This document shows positions 52,606-61,433 of a stretch of 64,000 nt of DNA, piece after piece. The position numbers were made by a program, and so were the translations under genes. Under the pieces are notes generated by a model, which made no database searches, was not told where the DNA came from, and worked only from the letters and a program-made list of their open reading frames with translations. Origin of the DNA: Ruminococcus flavefaciens (GTDB lineage: Bacteria > Bacillota > Clostridia > Oscillospirales > Ruminococcaceae); contig NZ_FRCT01000001.1 in the NCBI RefSeq assembly GCF_900143025.1, positions 310,001 to 374,000 of the forward strand, given 5' to 3'. The first letter of the stretch is position 1; every line of letters begins with the position of its first letter.

Positions 52606-53787
52606 ATGGCAAAGAAGGAGCTTGCAAAAAAGCCCACTGTTGTTAGAGTTACTACAAAAGAGGATAAAAAGACTGCTCTTGAGGGAGCGCTCAAACAGAT
52701 AGAAAAGAAATACGGTGCAGGCGCAGTAATGCGTCTTGGTCAGACTAAGACACTGAATGTTGCTGCTATACCCACAGGCTCTATGACTCTTGATATGGCA
52801 CTGGGAATAGGCGGTGTGCCACGCGGACGTATCGTTGAGATATACGGACCTGAAAGCTCAGGTAAGACTACAGTTGCCCTTTCGATAGTCGCTCAGGCTC
52901 AGAAGGCTGGCGGCGAGGCTGCTTTCATCGACGTTGAGCACGCTCTCGATCCTGTATACGCCAAGGCTCTTGGTGTAAATATAGACGATCTCCTTGTATC
53001 ACAGCCTGACAGCGGTGAGCAGGCACTTGAAATTGCAGAGGCTCTTATCCGTTCGGGTGCTATCGACGTTATCGTACTTGACTCTATCGCAGCTATGACT
53101 ACCCGTGCCGAGATCGACGGTGAAATGGGTGACCTGCACGTAGGACAGCTTGCAAGACTTATGTCACAGGCTATGAGAAAGCTTACAGCAGCTATCTCAA
53201 AGTCGAACTGTGTTGCTATATTCATAAACCAGATCCGTGAAAAGATCGGCGTAATGTACGGAAATCCCGAGACTACCCCGGGCGGACGCGCTCTGAAGTT
53301 CTATTCATCTGTCCGTATCGAGGTAAGAAAGGGTGAGGTGCTAAAATCGGGCACAGATGTTATCGGCGCAACTACAAAGTGCAAGATAGTAAAGAACAAG
53401 GTGGCTCCACCTTTCAAGGAATGTCAGTTCGACCTCATGTATGGTACGGGCATATCCCGTACAGGCGAGGTGCTTGACCTTGCTGTTGACCTCGATATCA
53501 TCAAGAAGGGCGGCTCATGGTTCAGCTATAAGGATCAGAAGCTTGGACAGGGACGCGATAACGTCAAGGAGCTGCTCCAGAATGACGAGAACCTTATGAA
53601 GGAGATCGAGGAGCAGATACTCGCCCATAAGGACGAGCTTGATAATGCGGCTCCTAAAAAGAGCAGCAAGAAGGAAAGTACAGATGCTGATGATTCAAAG
53701 GCTGAGAGCGTTGAGGCTGTTGACAGCGAAGATGTTCTCGCAAGCTTTGACGAGGATTTCGAGGAGTTCACTCCTGCTGAGGAATAA
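52606..53787 (+). CDS. recA: Recombinase RecA
   Basis: Pairs homologous DNA and triggers LexA self-cleavage. 393 residues: Walker [17 protein letters not shown], the L2 loop region with [10 protein letters not shown], and a long acidic C-terminal tail ([29 protein letters not shown]) that is typical but longer than average. It is embedded between prmC and recX, with no LexA operator visible in the 19-base gap. Confidence 0.98.
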   Translation: MAKKELAKKPTVVRVTTKEDKKTALEGALKQIEKKYGAGAVMRLGQTKTLNVAAIPTGSMTLDMALGIGGVPRGRIVEIYGPESSGKTTVALSIVAQAQKAGGEAAFIDVEHALDPVYAKALGVNIDDLLVSQPDSGEQALEIAEALIRSGAIDVIVLDSIAAMTTRAEIDGEMGDLHVGQLARLMSQAMRKLTAAISKSNCVAIFINQIREKIGVMYGNPETTPGGRALKFYSSVRIEVRKGEVLKSGTDVIGATTKCKIVKNKVAPPFKECQFDLMYGTGISRTGEVLDLAVDLDIIKKGGSWFSYKDQKLGQGRDNVKELLQNDENLMKEIEEQILAHKDELDNAAPKKSSKKESTDADDSKAESVEAVDSEDVLASFDEDFEEFTPAEE

Positions 53788-54428
53788 TGAAGATAACCTC
53801 GGTCACGCGATATAAGGGCTCCACATATGAAGCGGAGCTTGATGACGGGCGGAAGCTGTATCTCCATGCGGATATAATCACCGATTTCGGCATACACGCA
53901 GGTATGGAGACTGAACGCGATACCCTCAGAAAGATAATATACGCTTCAAATTTTCGCAGAGCCTATCAGCGGGCACTTTATCTGCTGGATTACAGAGATT
54001 ATACTTATTCGGAAATGTATAAGAAGCTCATGGAAAACTATAAAAGCGCACCGCTGTGTACGGCGGTGATGAAAAGGCTGACTGAGCACGGCTTTATAGA
54101 TGATGCGAGATATGCCGAGCGCATGGCGCGTAAGCTTGTTGAAGTAAAAAGATACGGCTACAGGCGCTCAAAGCGCGAGATAATGCAGAAGGGCATAGAT
54201 CAGTTTATAGCCGAGGACGCTCTCACGCCGTATTCCGATGTGTTTTATGAGAATATACTGGAGCTTCTGCGCACTAAACATTCCCGATATCTCACAGATC
54301 GTGAGGATAGAAAATCAATAGAAAAGGTCAAAAGTGCTCTTGTGCGGTACGGCTATGATTTTACCGAGATAAACCGTGCTGTGAAGGAATATTTCGAGAG
54401 CACCGATGTACCTGAGGAGGATAACTGA
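53787..54428 (+). CDS. recX: Regulatory protein RecX
   Basis: Binds RecA filaments and limits their growth. 213 residues with three-helix repeats: ALYLLDYRDYTYSEMYKKL, LTEHGFIDDARYAERMARKLVEVKRYGYRRSKREI, and a C-terminal repeat ending GYDFTEINRAVKEY. The ATG shares one base with the recA stop (TAATG), so the two are coupled in translation. Confidence 0.93.
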   Translation: MKITSVTRYKGSTYEAELDDGRKLYLHADIITDFGIHAGMETERDTLRKIIYASNFRRAYQRALYLLDYRDYTYSEMYKKLMENYKSAPLCTAVMKRLTEHGFIDDARYAERMARKLVEVKRYGYRRSKREIMQKGIDQFIAEDALTPYSDVFYENILELLRTKHSRYLTDREDRKSIEKVKSALVRYGYDFTEINRAVKEYFESTDVPEEDN

Positions 54429-54429
54429 T

Positions 54430-55758
54430 ATGGCGATCAAGGTGGGTATGGTATCCCTTGGCTGTTCAAAAAATCTTGTAGACTCAGAGCGTATGCTCTA
54501 TAAGCTGAAAAGTCACGGATATCAGCTTGTAACTGAGCCGGGACTTGCAGATGTTGCGGTAGTCAATACCTGCGGCTTTATAAAGTCTGCAAAGGAAGAG
54601 GCTATAGATACCATTCTTGAACTTGGAAAACTCAAAGAAGAGGGAACGCTGAAAAAGATCATCATAACAGGCTGTCTCGTTGAGAGATATAAGGAGGAGG
54701 CTGCCGAGCAGTTCCCCGAGGCAGATGCTGTTATAGGCATTGGAGATACCAAGGATATAGTCGATATTCTCGATCATGTCCTTGCAGGTGAGCATTGTGT
54801 ACACTTTGCTCCAAAGCTTGAAGCAGAGCTCAGCGGCGAAAGGATAATATCCACACTGCCGTTCTTCACATATCTTAAAGTAGCCGAGGGCTGCTCAAAC
54901 TGCTGCACTTACTGCGCTATACCTCTTATCAGAGGCAAATTCCGAAGCGTACCAATGGAAGATGTGCTGAAGGAAGCACGTTTCCTTGCGGAAAACGGAG
55001 TTACAGAGCTTGTAGTCATAGCGCAGGATACCGCACTTTACGGCAAAGACCTTTACGGTGAGCCGAAGCTTGCGGAGCTCCTTACCGAGCTTTGCAAAAT
55101 AGACGGGCTCCGCTGGATACGTACTCTTTACTGCTATCCCGAGCGCATAACGGACGAGCTCCTTGATGTAATAGCAAGAGAAGATAAGATAGTAAAGTAT
55201 CTTGAAATACCCATACAGCACTGCAATGGCGATATACTCAAGCGTATGAACCGCTGGGGCGATACGGAAAAGCTTGAAGCCCTCTTTGCTCATATAAGAG
55301 AAAAAGTCCCGAATATAATACTCAGGACGACACTTATCACGGGATTTCCCGGTGAGACAAAGGAACAGTTTGAGGAGCTTGCGGAATTTGTAAAGAGAGT
55401 CCGCTTTGACAGGCTCGGTTGTTTTGCATATTCCCGCGAAGAAGGTACAAAGGCGTATGACTTCCCCGATCAGATCGACGAGGAGACCGCCGCTCACCGT
55501 GCAGATATAATCATGGAGCAGCAAATGCTCATAAGCTGTGAAAATAACGAAAAGCATATGGACGCGGAGCTTACCGCAGTCGTGGAGGGCTTTGATAAAT
55601 TCGGTGAATGTTGGTTCGGCAGAACCGCACTTGACGCTCCCGACATAGACGGAAAGGTGTTCTTCACATCTGAGACACCACTTGAGATCGGTAAATATGT
55701 AAAAATAAGGATCACCGATACGCTTGATTATGATTTGATAGGAGAGGTGATAGACTAA
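54430..55758 (+). CDS. rimO: Ribosomal protein S12 methylthiotransferase RimO
   Basis: Radical SAM enzyme that adds a methylthio group to Asp in ribosomal protein S12. 442 residues: the N-terminal MTTase domain with GCSKNLVDSE and VVNTCGFI cysteines, the radical SAM motif CSNCCTYC at about 145, and a TRAM domain at the end. GFPGETKEQF is also conserved. The start is the ATG at 54430 with AGGAGG upstream; the frame is open eight codons earlier inside recX. Confidence 0.95.
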   Translation: MAIKVGMVSLGCSKNLVDSERMLYKLKSHGYQLVTEPGLADVAVVNTCGFIKSAKEEAIDTILELGKLKEEGTLKKIIITGCLVERYKEEAAEQFPEADAVIGIGDTKDIVDILDHVLAGEHCVHFAPKLEAELSGERIISTLPFFTYLKVAEGCSNCCTYCAIPLIRGKFRSVPMEDVLKEARFLAENGVTELVVIAQDTALYGKDLYGEPKLAELLTELCKIDGLRWIRTLYCYPERITDELLDVIAREDKIVKYLEIPIQHCNGDILKRMNRWGDTEKLEALFAHIREKVPNIILRTTLITGFPGETKEQFEELAEFVKRVRFDRLGCFAYSREEGTKAYDFPDQIDEETAAHRADIIMEQQMLISCENNEKHMDAELTAVVEGFDKFGECWFGRTALDAPDIDGKVFFTSETPLEIGKYVKIRITDTLDYDLIGEVID

Positions 55759-56342
55759 TGAACCTTCCAAATAAGCTGACTCTTCTCCGAGTCATACTTA
55801 TTCCGTTTTTCCTGCTGTTTATGTATATAGACATTCCGCTGCACTATGGCATAGCTCTGCTGATATTCTCGGCGGCTTCCATAACAGATGCTCTTGACGG
55901 AAAAATAGCACGAAAACGCAATCTTGTAACAAATTTCGGAAAATTTCTCGATCCTCTGGCTGATAAAGTGCTTGTAATAGCGGCTCTTACGGTATTCGTA
56001 GAGCTTTCAGAGGTAAAAATGGGAGCTATACCGCTGATAATAATAACGGCGCGTGAGTTCATGGTCTCAGGTTTGAGACTTCTCGCAGCCAACAGCGGGA
56101 TAGTAGTCGCTGCAGGTATATGGGGTAAGCTGAAAACAGCTTTTACAATGGCAGCGATAGTTGCGATACTCTTCTGGCTTTGTCTTTGCTTTGATTTCAG
56201 TATCGGCTTCCCGGAATCATTCAGAAAAGCGATAGACGATATAGTTATCCCTGTCCTTATCTGGATCTCAACTGTTCTCACTGTTATATCGGGAGCAGTC
56301 TATCTTAAGGGTTATTGGCATCTTATAGATTCCGATAAATAA
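55758..56342 (+). CDS. pgsA: CDP-diacylglycerol-glycerol-3-phosphate phosphatidyltransferase PgsA
   Basis: Makes phosphatidylglycerol phosphate, precursor of PG and cardiolipin. 194 residues with four to five membrane segments and the CDP-alcohol motif DALDGKIARKRN...GKFLDPLADK that holds the metal ions. The ATG overlaps the rimO stop by one base (TAATG). Confidence 0.96.
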   Translation: MNLPNKLTLLRVILIPFFLLFMYIDIPLHYGIALLIFSAASITDALDGKIARKRNLVTNFGKFLDPLADKVLVIAALTVFVELSEVKMGAIPLIIITAREFMVSGLRLLAANSGIVVAAGIWGKLKTAFTMAAIVAILFWLCLCFDFSIGFPESFRKAIDDIVIPVLIWISTVLTVISGAVYLKGYWHLIDSDK

Positions 56343-56387
56343 ACATACCAAAATGATATACTAAGGATTATTGAAAGGATTTTGACT

Positions 56388-56774
56388 ATGAAACAATGTG
56401 CAGGATACGTAAAGTATTTAGTAGCGATCAAAGAATTATCTGAAGCAGACGAGTATGTTCGCTGTGTGAACATATCCAAGCATCTGGGAGTATCCAGACC
56501 CAGCGTCAGCAAGATGCTGAGATGTCTGGCTAACAGCGGATATGTTTATGAGGATTACTGCAACAGCGTAGTGCTTACTCCCGAGGGTGAAAAGGCGGTG
56601 GAAGAGATATTCTCGACATTCAACGAGGTAAATACCTTTTTCCATAAGTTCCTGAAGCTCTCAAAGGAGGAATCGCATGAGCAGGCAATAAAGTTCATAA
56701 CTGATTTTCCTCAGGACACCTGTGAACGGCTTAGAAAGGTCGTAAGACGTACTTTAAAGAAAAAAGATGCATAA
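56388..56774 (+). CDS. DtxR/MntR-like winged-helix regulator
   Basis: 128 residues. The N-terminal half is a winged helix: YLVAIKELSEADEYVRCVNISKHLGVSRPSVSKMLRCLANSGYVYED, with VVLTPEGEKAVEEIF as the wing, which is the pattern of DtxR/MntR metal-dependent repressors. The C-terminal half is helical with SKEESHEQAIKF, but lacks the full set of metal ligands of classical MntR, so metal response is uncertain. The ATG at 56388 follows AAAGGA by eight bases. It stands alone before a strong terminator. Confidence 0.82.
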   Translation: MKQCAGYVKYLVAIKELSEADEYVRCVNISKHLGVSRPSVSKMLRCLANSGYVYEDYCNSVVLTPEGEKAVEEIFSTFNEVNTFFHKFLKLSKEESHEQAIKFITDFPQDTCERLRKVVRRTLKKKDA

Positions 56775-56780
56775 AAACAA

Positions 56781-56811
56781 AACGGTACTCTTTTGAGTAC
56801 CGTTTTTTTAT
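56781..56811 (+). terminator. Shared terminator for the regulator and htpG
   Basis: A perfect 10-bp stem AACGGTACTC / GAGTACCGTT with a four-T loop, A-rich on the left and T-rich on the right, so it suits both convergent genes. Confidence 0.9.
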
Positions 56812-56829
56812 GTTATCTATAATGTAAGT

Positions 56830-58731
56830 TTACATCAGTTCGCAGATAAGATTTGAGAACTCAACAGGATTTTCTATGCTCATGCCTTCGATAAGGAGTG
56901 CCTGATCGTAGAGGAGCTTTGCATACTTGCCCAGCTTGTCCTTGTCGCCGCTTTCGTTGAGAGCCTTCAGCTTGCCGAATATCTCATGGTCAGGATTGAT
57001 CTCGAGGACGCGCTGTGCGTGTATCTTCTGGTCTGTAGGCATTGAGTTGAGTACCTTCTCCATTTCGAGAGATATCTCGCCTTCACTTGTAAGGCATACA
57101 GGATGAGATTTAAGTCTCTGAGAAAGAGCAACCTTAGTTACCTTGCCGTCGAGAGCGGTTTTAAGCTCATCGAGGAGACTTGCACTTTCCTCCTCCTTAG
57201 CTTTGAGCTCCTCCTTCTTTTCGGGAGTTTCAAGACCGAGGTCGTCAGCGGATACAGACTTGAATTCCTTATCCTTATACTTCATAAGTGACTTTATTGC
57301 AAATTCGTCAATATTGTCTGTGAGATAGAGTATCTCGAAGCCGTTTTCCTTAACAAGCTCTGTCTGTGGGAGCTGTTCGATACGTGCAGCACTTTCGCCT
57401 GTAGCGTAGTAGATGTACTTCTGATCCTCGCGCATAGCTGTAACGTACTCGTCAAGAGTTACAAGCTTCTGCTCGTTTGAGGAAGTGAACAGAAGGAGAT
57501 CCTGTAACTTCTCCTTGTTCATGCCGAAGTCGCTGTATATACCGTATTTGAGCTGTAAGCCGAATGCCTTCCAGAACTCCTCATACTTCTCACGCTCATT
57601 TTTGAGCATCTTTTTCAGCTCGTTGCTTACAGTCTTCTCGATGCTCTTTGCAATAGCCTTGAGCTGTCTGTCGTGCTGGAGCATCTCACGGGAGATATTC
57701 AGAGAAAGATCCTCTGAGTCTACAAGACCCTTTACGAAGCTGAAATAATCAGGGAGCAGGTCTGCGCACTTATCCATGATAAGAACGCCGTTTGAGTAGA
57801 GCTGCAAGCCCTTTTCGTACTCCTTGGAGTAGTAATCGAATGGAGCCTTTGACGGGATATAGAGCAGTGCGTTGTATGCAGGCATCTCGTTGCTGATGTG
57901 AGAATACTTCAGCGGCTCGTTGTAATCAAAGAACTTCTCGGTATAGAAGTGCTTGTAATCCTCTTCTTTAAGCTCATTCTTGTTCTTTTTCCAGAGAGGA
58001 GTCATGCTGTTGAGAGTTTCAACTTCGATGTAGTCCTCATATTCAAGGGGCTTCTTAGCTTCCTTTTCCTCTTCGGTCTGCTCCTTTGGACGGCTGTGGG
58101 ATACTTCCATTTTGATAGGGAAGCGGATATAGTCGGAATACTTGCTTACAAGTGACTTTATCCTGTACTGGTCGAGGAACTCGCCGTAGTTCTCATCGTC
58201 TGTATCGTCAAGGAGTTCAAGGATTATCTCAGTACCTGCACTCTTCTTGTCAGCTTCTGTGATAGTGTAGCCGTCAACGCCCTCAGACTCCCACTGGTAA
58301 GCCTTATCGCTGCCGTAAGCCTTGGATATTACAGTTACTTTCTTGGCAACCATGAATGCTGAGTAGAAGCCTACGCCGAACTGTCCGATTATTTGATTAT
58401 CCTCTTCAAGCTTGTTCTCATTCTTGAACTTGAAGGAACCGCTGTTTGCGATAGTACCGAGGTTGTTTTCAAGCTCTTCCTCGGTCATACCGATACCGTT
58501 ATCGGTGATTTTAAGTGTACGGCTGTCCTTGTCTGCGGATATCCATATTGCGAAATCGTCTTTATTGAGACCGACCTTGTCGTCGGTAAGAGATTTGAAA
58601 TACAGCTTATCAATAGCGTCACTGGCGTTTGAGATAAGCTCACGGAGAAATATCTCTTTATGAGTGTAGATCGAGTGGATCATCATATCGAGCAGTCTTT
58701 TGGACTCTGCTTTGAACTGTTTGGTTTCCAT
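56830..58731 (-). CDS. htpG: Chaperone HtpG (Hsp90)
   Basis: ATP-dependent dimeric chaperone. 633 residues from the ATG at 58729-58731 ([10 protein letters not shown]); GGAG lies nine bases upstream. The N-terminal GHKL ATPase domain has [23 protein letters not shown] and [14 protein letters not shown]. The middle domain holds the catalytic loop arginine in [14 protein letters not shown]. The C-terminal dimerisation domain is complete. It lies behind a CIRCE operator. Confidence 0.97.
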   Translation of the reverse strand: METKQFKAESKRLLDMMIHSIYTHKEIFLRELISNASDAIDKLYFKSLTDDKVGLNKDDFAIWISADKDSRTLKITDNGIGMTEEELENNLGTIANSGSFKFKNENKLEEDNQIIGQFGVGFYSAFMVAKKVTVISKAYGSDKAYQWESEGVDGYTITEADKKSAGTEIILELLDDTDDENYGEFLDQYRIKSLVSKYSDYIRFPIKMEVSHSRPKEQTEEEKEAKKPLEYEDYIEVETLNSMTPLWKKNKNELKEEDYKHFYTEKFFDYNEPLKYSHISNEMPAYNALLYIPSKAPFDYYSKEYEKGLQLYSNGVLIMDKCADLLPDYFSFVKGLVDSEDLSLNISREMLQHDRQLKAIAKSIEKTVSNELKKMLKNEREKYEEFWKAFGLQLKYGIYSDFGMNKEKLQDLLLFTSSNEQKLVTLDEYVTAMREDQKYIYYATGESAARIEQLPQTELVKENGFEILYLTDNIDEFAIKSLMKYKDKEFKSVSADDLGLETPEKKEELKAKEEESASLLDELKTALDGKVTKVALSQRLKSHPVCLTSEGEISLEMEKVLNSMPTDQKIHAQRVLEINPDHEIFGKLKALNESGDKDKLGKYAKLLYDQALLIEGMSIENPVEFSNLICELM

Positions 58732-58753
58732 TAAAAACATCTCCATAGTGAAA

Positions 58754-58780
58754 TTAGCACTCTGCTTATCAGAGTGCTAA
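58754..58780. promoter_or_regulatory. CIRCE operator (HrcA binding site)
   Basis: Perfect TTAGCACTC - 9 bases - GAGTGCTAA. It overlaps the predicted transcription start of htpG, so HrcA binding should block it until heat shock. Confidence 0.96.
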
Positions 58781-58784
58781 ATAA

Positions 58785-58814
58785 AGTATATATCTTTTAA
58801 AGGGGCAAAGTCAA
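58785..58814 (-). promoter_or_regulatory. Promoter of htpG
   Basis: TTGACT (58809-58814) and TATACT (58785-58790) with an 18-base spacer, directly before the CIRCE operator. Confidence 0.7.
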
Positions 58815-58863
58815 GGAAAAGGAGAAATGTTTACAATTTGTTCATATTTATCCTCGATTAATC

Positions 58864-58893
58864 TTGACAAATCCCTGCACTATAGTATATAAT
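58864..58893 (+). promoter_or_regulatory. Promoter of the Cys T-box unit
   Basis: TTGACA (58864-58869) and TATAAT (58888-58893) with an 18-base spacer. The start would fall at the beginning of the heptamer tandem array. Confidence 0.75.
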
Positions 58894-58898
58894 AGTTT

Positions 58899-58996
58899 AA
58901 GAACTAAGAACTAAGAACTAAGAACTAAGAACTAAGAACTAAGAACTAAGAACTAAGAACTAAGAACTAAGAACTAAGAACTAAGAACTAATAACT
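58899..58996. repeat. Tandem array of 13 perfect AAGAACT heptamers
   Basis: Thirteen exact copies of AAGAACT (58899-58989) and one with a single change, AATAACT. On the other strand the unit is AGTTCTT, the same as the TTAGTTC units at 12039-12066. The array lies between a promoter and the T-box, so it would be in the 5' part of the leader RNA. Confidence 0.95.
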
Positions 58997-58999
58997 TAA

Positions 59000-59225
59000 A
59001 GGCATAGCAGTCAGAGTAGCTTTTTTGCGGACTTGCAGAGAGTGTGCGGCAGGTGTGAGCACATAGTCGGGAGAAGTGAAGTGCGGCTGTCAGCTTCGGC
59101 AGGGAAGCGCGAAAGCGTGTGTATCTGTCGGCGTTTCGTCCGCGTTAAGGATAAGATGAGTTCAAGACGGAGTGGAAACGAGCATTTGCGCCTCCGAGGG
59201 TAATACCTCGGGGGCTTTTATTTTT
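59000..59225 (+). promoter_or_regulatory. T-box leader, probably for cysteine
   Basis: T-box-like core GGAGTGGAAACGAG at about 59169-59182, with CGCCTCC closing the antiterminator. The terminator stem is CCTCCGAGG / CCTCGGGGG (about 59191-59214), then TTTTATTTTTT. Stem-I-like arms and an AGAGAG element lie at 59037-59070. A candidate Cys specifier TGC is at 59082-59084. The core departs from the common TGGTACCGCG; the amino acid is inferred from cysS downstream. Confidence 0.75.
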
Positions 59226-59247
59226 TGGGTACAAAAGGAGGGCAGAT

Positions 59248-59625
59248 ATGAATATAATAAAATATCCGTCCGCTGAAGCTGTGAATGAAGCAGTAAAAGC
59301 TGACAGCAGACTTCTCGGAGCTGTAAGCCTTGACGGAAGCACGGCTTATGTAGGTGCCGCCGATACCGTAGGCGACCATATAGCGCTTCTTGAAGCCTTT
59401 GGCGAGGAAAGTCCTTCGGGCTTTTTCAGGCTCAGCTTTGACAGCCTCACAGCCGAGTGGACTTTTTCATGTCCGCGGAAGTATAAAGGCATAACTGATG
59501 ACAAGGAGCGTATTGACGCTTACTACCGTGACGGACTGCGTGTTATACCAGAGTTTCTGGTGATGTTCGGCTACTTTTCAAAGCTAAAAATAAAGAACCC
59601 ACCACCTGAGATATGGGAGATATGA
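59248..59625 (+). CDS. Unknown protein between the T-box and cysS
   Basis: 125 residues, soluble and acidic, with an AAAGGAGG site. Pattern: MNIIKYPSAEAVNEAVKADSR, a beta-rich part with SLDGSTAYVGAADTVGDHIALLEAF, then WTFSCPRKYKGITDDKERIDAYYRDGL and a Pro-rich end. It has only one cysteine, in FSCPRKYKG. It is the first gene behind the T-box, so it would respond to the same tRNA as cysS. No family is recognised. Confidence 0.75.
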   Translation: MNIIKYPSAEAVNEAVKADSRLLGAVSLDGSTAYVGAADTVGDHIALLEAFGEESPSGFFRLSFDSLTAEWTFSCPRKYKGITDDKERIDAYYRDGLRVIPEFLVMFGYFSKLKIKNPPPEIWEI

Positions 59626-59628
59626 ATA

Positions 59629-59824
59629 GCCTTTAGCTTTGTAGGTGCGGCGTTCCGCCGCCCGATAATATGTAAAAATTGTAGGGGACGGCGTCCTCGA
59701 CGTCCCGAAATCAATTGGCTTTGTAGGGGCGCACAGTGTGCGCCCGATAAATATGCAATAAACCTGCGGACGCACACTGTGCGTCCCTATGCGGGAAAAT
59801 TTGTAGGGGGCGCAGGCTCTGCGC
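59629..59824. repeat. Four hairpin repeats before cysS
   Basis: A short TTTAGCTT heptamer remnant, then hairpin units GGTGCGGCGTTCCGCCGCCC (59643-59662), GGGGACGGCG...CGTCCC (59684-59706), GGGGCGCACAGTGTGCGCCC (59725-59744) and GCGGACGCACACTGTGCGTCC (59765-59785), each near TTGTAGG. A last TTGTAGGGGGCGCAGGCTCTGCGCTCC follows at 59800. They lie inside the presumed T-box transcript. Confidence 0.75.
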
Positions 59825-59854
59825 TCCGAAAAATAGATTTTTGGAGGAAGAAAA

Positions 59855-61273
59855 ATGCAGCTTTACAATTCATTATCACACAAAAAGGAAGAATTCGTAC
59901 CGCATGAAGAAGGAAAGGTGAATATGTACACCTGTGGACCTACTGTGTACCACTATGCGCATATCGGCAACCTGAGAAGCTATATCATGGAGGACATACT
60001 CGAAAAGTATCTTCGCTTTACAGGCTATGATGTAAAACGCGTTATGAACATCACTGATGTAGGACACCTTACCAGTGACGGCGATACAGGTGACGACAAG
60101 ATGCTCAAGGGCGCAAAGCGCGAGCACAAGACAGTAATGGAGATAGCAAAGTTCTACACAGACGCTTTCTTTGACGACTGCAAGAAGCTGAATATCAAGA
60201 CACCTGATGTAGTCGTACCTGCTACTACTTATATAGATGAGTTTATCCGCGTTATCATCAGTCTTATGGACAAGGGCTACGCATACGAAGCAGGCGGAAA
60301 TATATACTTTGATACTTCAAAGCTTGAAAAGTACTACGTATTCAACGATTTCAACGAGGAGGACCTTGCTGTAGGAGTCCGCGAGGGCGTTGAGGCTGAC
60401 GAGAACAAGCGCAACAAGGCTGACTTCGTACTCTGGTTCACAAAGTCAAAATTCGACGATCAGGAGCTCAAATGGGACAGCCCGTGGGGCGTAGGCTATC
60501 CGGGCTGGCATATCGAGTGCTCATGCATCAGCATGAAGAATAACGGCGAATACCTCGATATCCACTGCGGCGGCATAGACAATGCTTTCCCTCACCATAC
60601 CAACGAGATAGCACAGTCTGAGGCTTATCTTGGACATAAGTGGTGCAACTACTGGTTCCATGTACTTCACCTTAACACAAACAGCGGCAAGATGAGCAAG
60701 AGCAAGGGCGAGTTCCTCACAGTATCTCTCCTTGAAGAAAAGGGCTACAAGCCTGTTATATACCGTTTCTTCTGCCTGCTTTCACACTACAGAAAGTCAC
60801 TGGTATTCTCATGGGAGAACCTTGACAATGCAGTAACTGCATACAATAAGCTCATTGAGAAGATAGCTCCTCTCACAAAGGAGAATGGCGGAGATATCGA
60901 CAAGGCTGAGTACGACCGTCTTATGAAGGACTTCACAGACGCTCTCGACAACGATATCAATACAGCTATGGGCATTACCGTACTTTACGATGTACTGAAA
61001 TCCAAGGCAAATGCGGCTACAAAGCTTGCGCTTATCAATGAATTCGACAAAGTCCTCGGACTTGACCTTGCTGCCAATGCAAAGGAGCTTGCAGAAAATG
61101 CCGATGCTGCTTCTGACGATATACCTGCTGAGGTACTTGAACTTGTTGAACAGCGTAAGGCTGCACGTAAGGACAAGAATTTCGCACTTGCAGACGAGCT
61201 CCGCGACAAGATAGCAGCACTTGGCTATGAGGTAAAGGAGACCCGTCAGGGCACGGAGATCAATAAGCTTTAA
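59855..61273 (+). CDS. cysS: Cysteinyl-tRNA synthetase
   Basis: Charges tRNA-Cys. 472 residues of class I type. The HIGH motif is in YHYAHIGNLRSY, the KMSKS motif in SGKMSKSKGEF, and MYTCGPTVY holds one of the zinc cysteines. The C-terminal DALR-type domain ends EVKETRQGTEINKL. It is behind an AGGAAG site. No serine acetyltransferase is attached; it shares the T-box unit only with the 125-residue protein. Confidence 0.97.
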   Translation: MQLYNSLSHKKEEFVPHEEGKVNMYTCGPTVYHYAHIGNLRSYIMEDILEKYLRFTGYDVKRVMNITDVGHLTSDGDTGDDKMLKGAKREHKTVMEIAKFYTDAFFDDCKKLNIKTPDVVVPATTYIDEFIRVIISLMDKGYAYEAGGNIYFDTSKLEKYYVFNDFNEEDLAVGVREGVEADENKRNKADFVLWFTKSKFDDQELKWDSPWGVGYPGWHIECSCISMKNNGEYLDIHCGGIDNAFPHHTNEIAQSEAYLGHKWCNYWFHVLHLNTNSGKMSKSKGEFLTVSLLEEKGYKPVIYRFFCLLSHYRKSLVFSWENLDNAVTAYNKLIEKIAPLTKENGGDIDKAEYDRLMKDFTDALDNDINTAMGITVLYDVLKSKANAATKLALINEFDKVLGLDLAANAKELAENADAASDDIPAEVLELVEQRKAARKDKNFALADELRDKIAALGYEVKETRQGTEINKL

Positions 61274-61279
61274 ATCAGA

Positions 61280-61409
61280 AATTAGGAATTAGGAATGCGG
61301 AATTCGGAATTATCGGTGTACGTTTTATGACGGACGAAGCATAAACTTCAAATCGATCGCCGTCAGGCGATACAACAATTCCTAATTTCTAATTACGAAT
61401 TCCGAATTA
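61280..61409. repeat. Element with inverted AATTAGG heptamers
   Basis: AATTAGG, AATTAGG, AATGCGG, AATTCGG (61280-61307) face AATTCCT, AATTTCT, AATTACG, AATTCCG (61377-61404). Between them lies a hairpin ATCGCC-GTCA-GGCGAT (61356-61371). The heptamer differs from TTAGNNN, but the layout is like the element at 25301. Confidence 0.8.
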
Positions 61410-61433
61410 AATAAACGGAACGGAGAATATCCA

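Noticed and set aside
54895..55770. 291-codon open frame on the minus strand inside rimO
   Set aside because: It is the complement of rimO, whose motifs and ribosome site are clear; the frame has no own start signal.
58899..58996. CRISPR array
   Set aside because: The unit is 7 bases, there are no spacers, and no cas gene is in the window.
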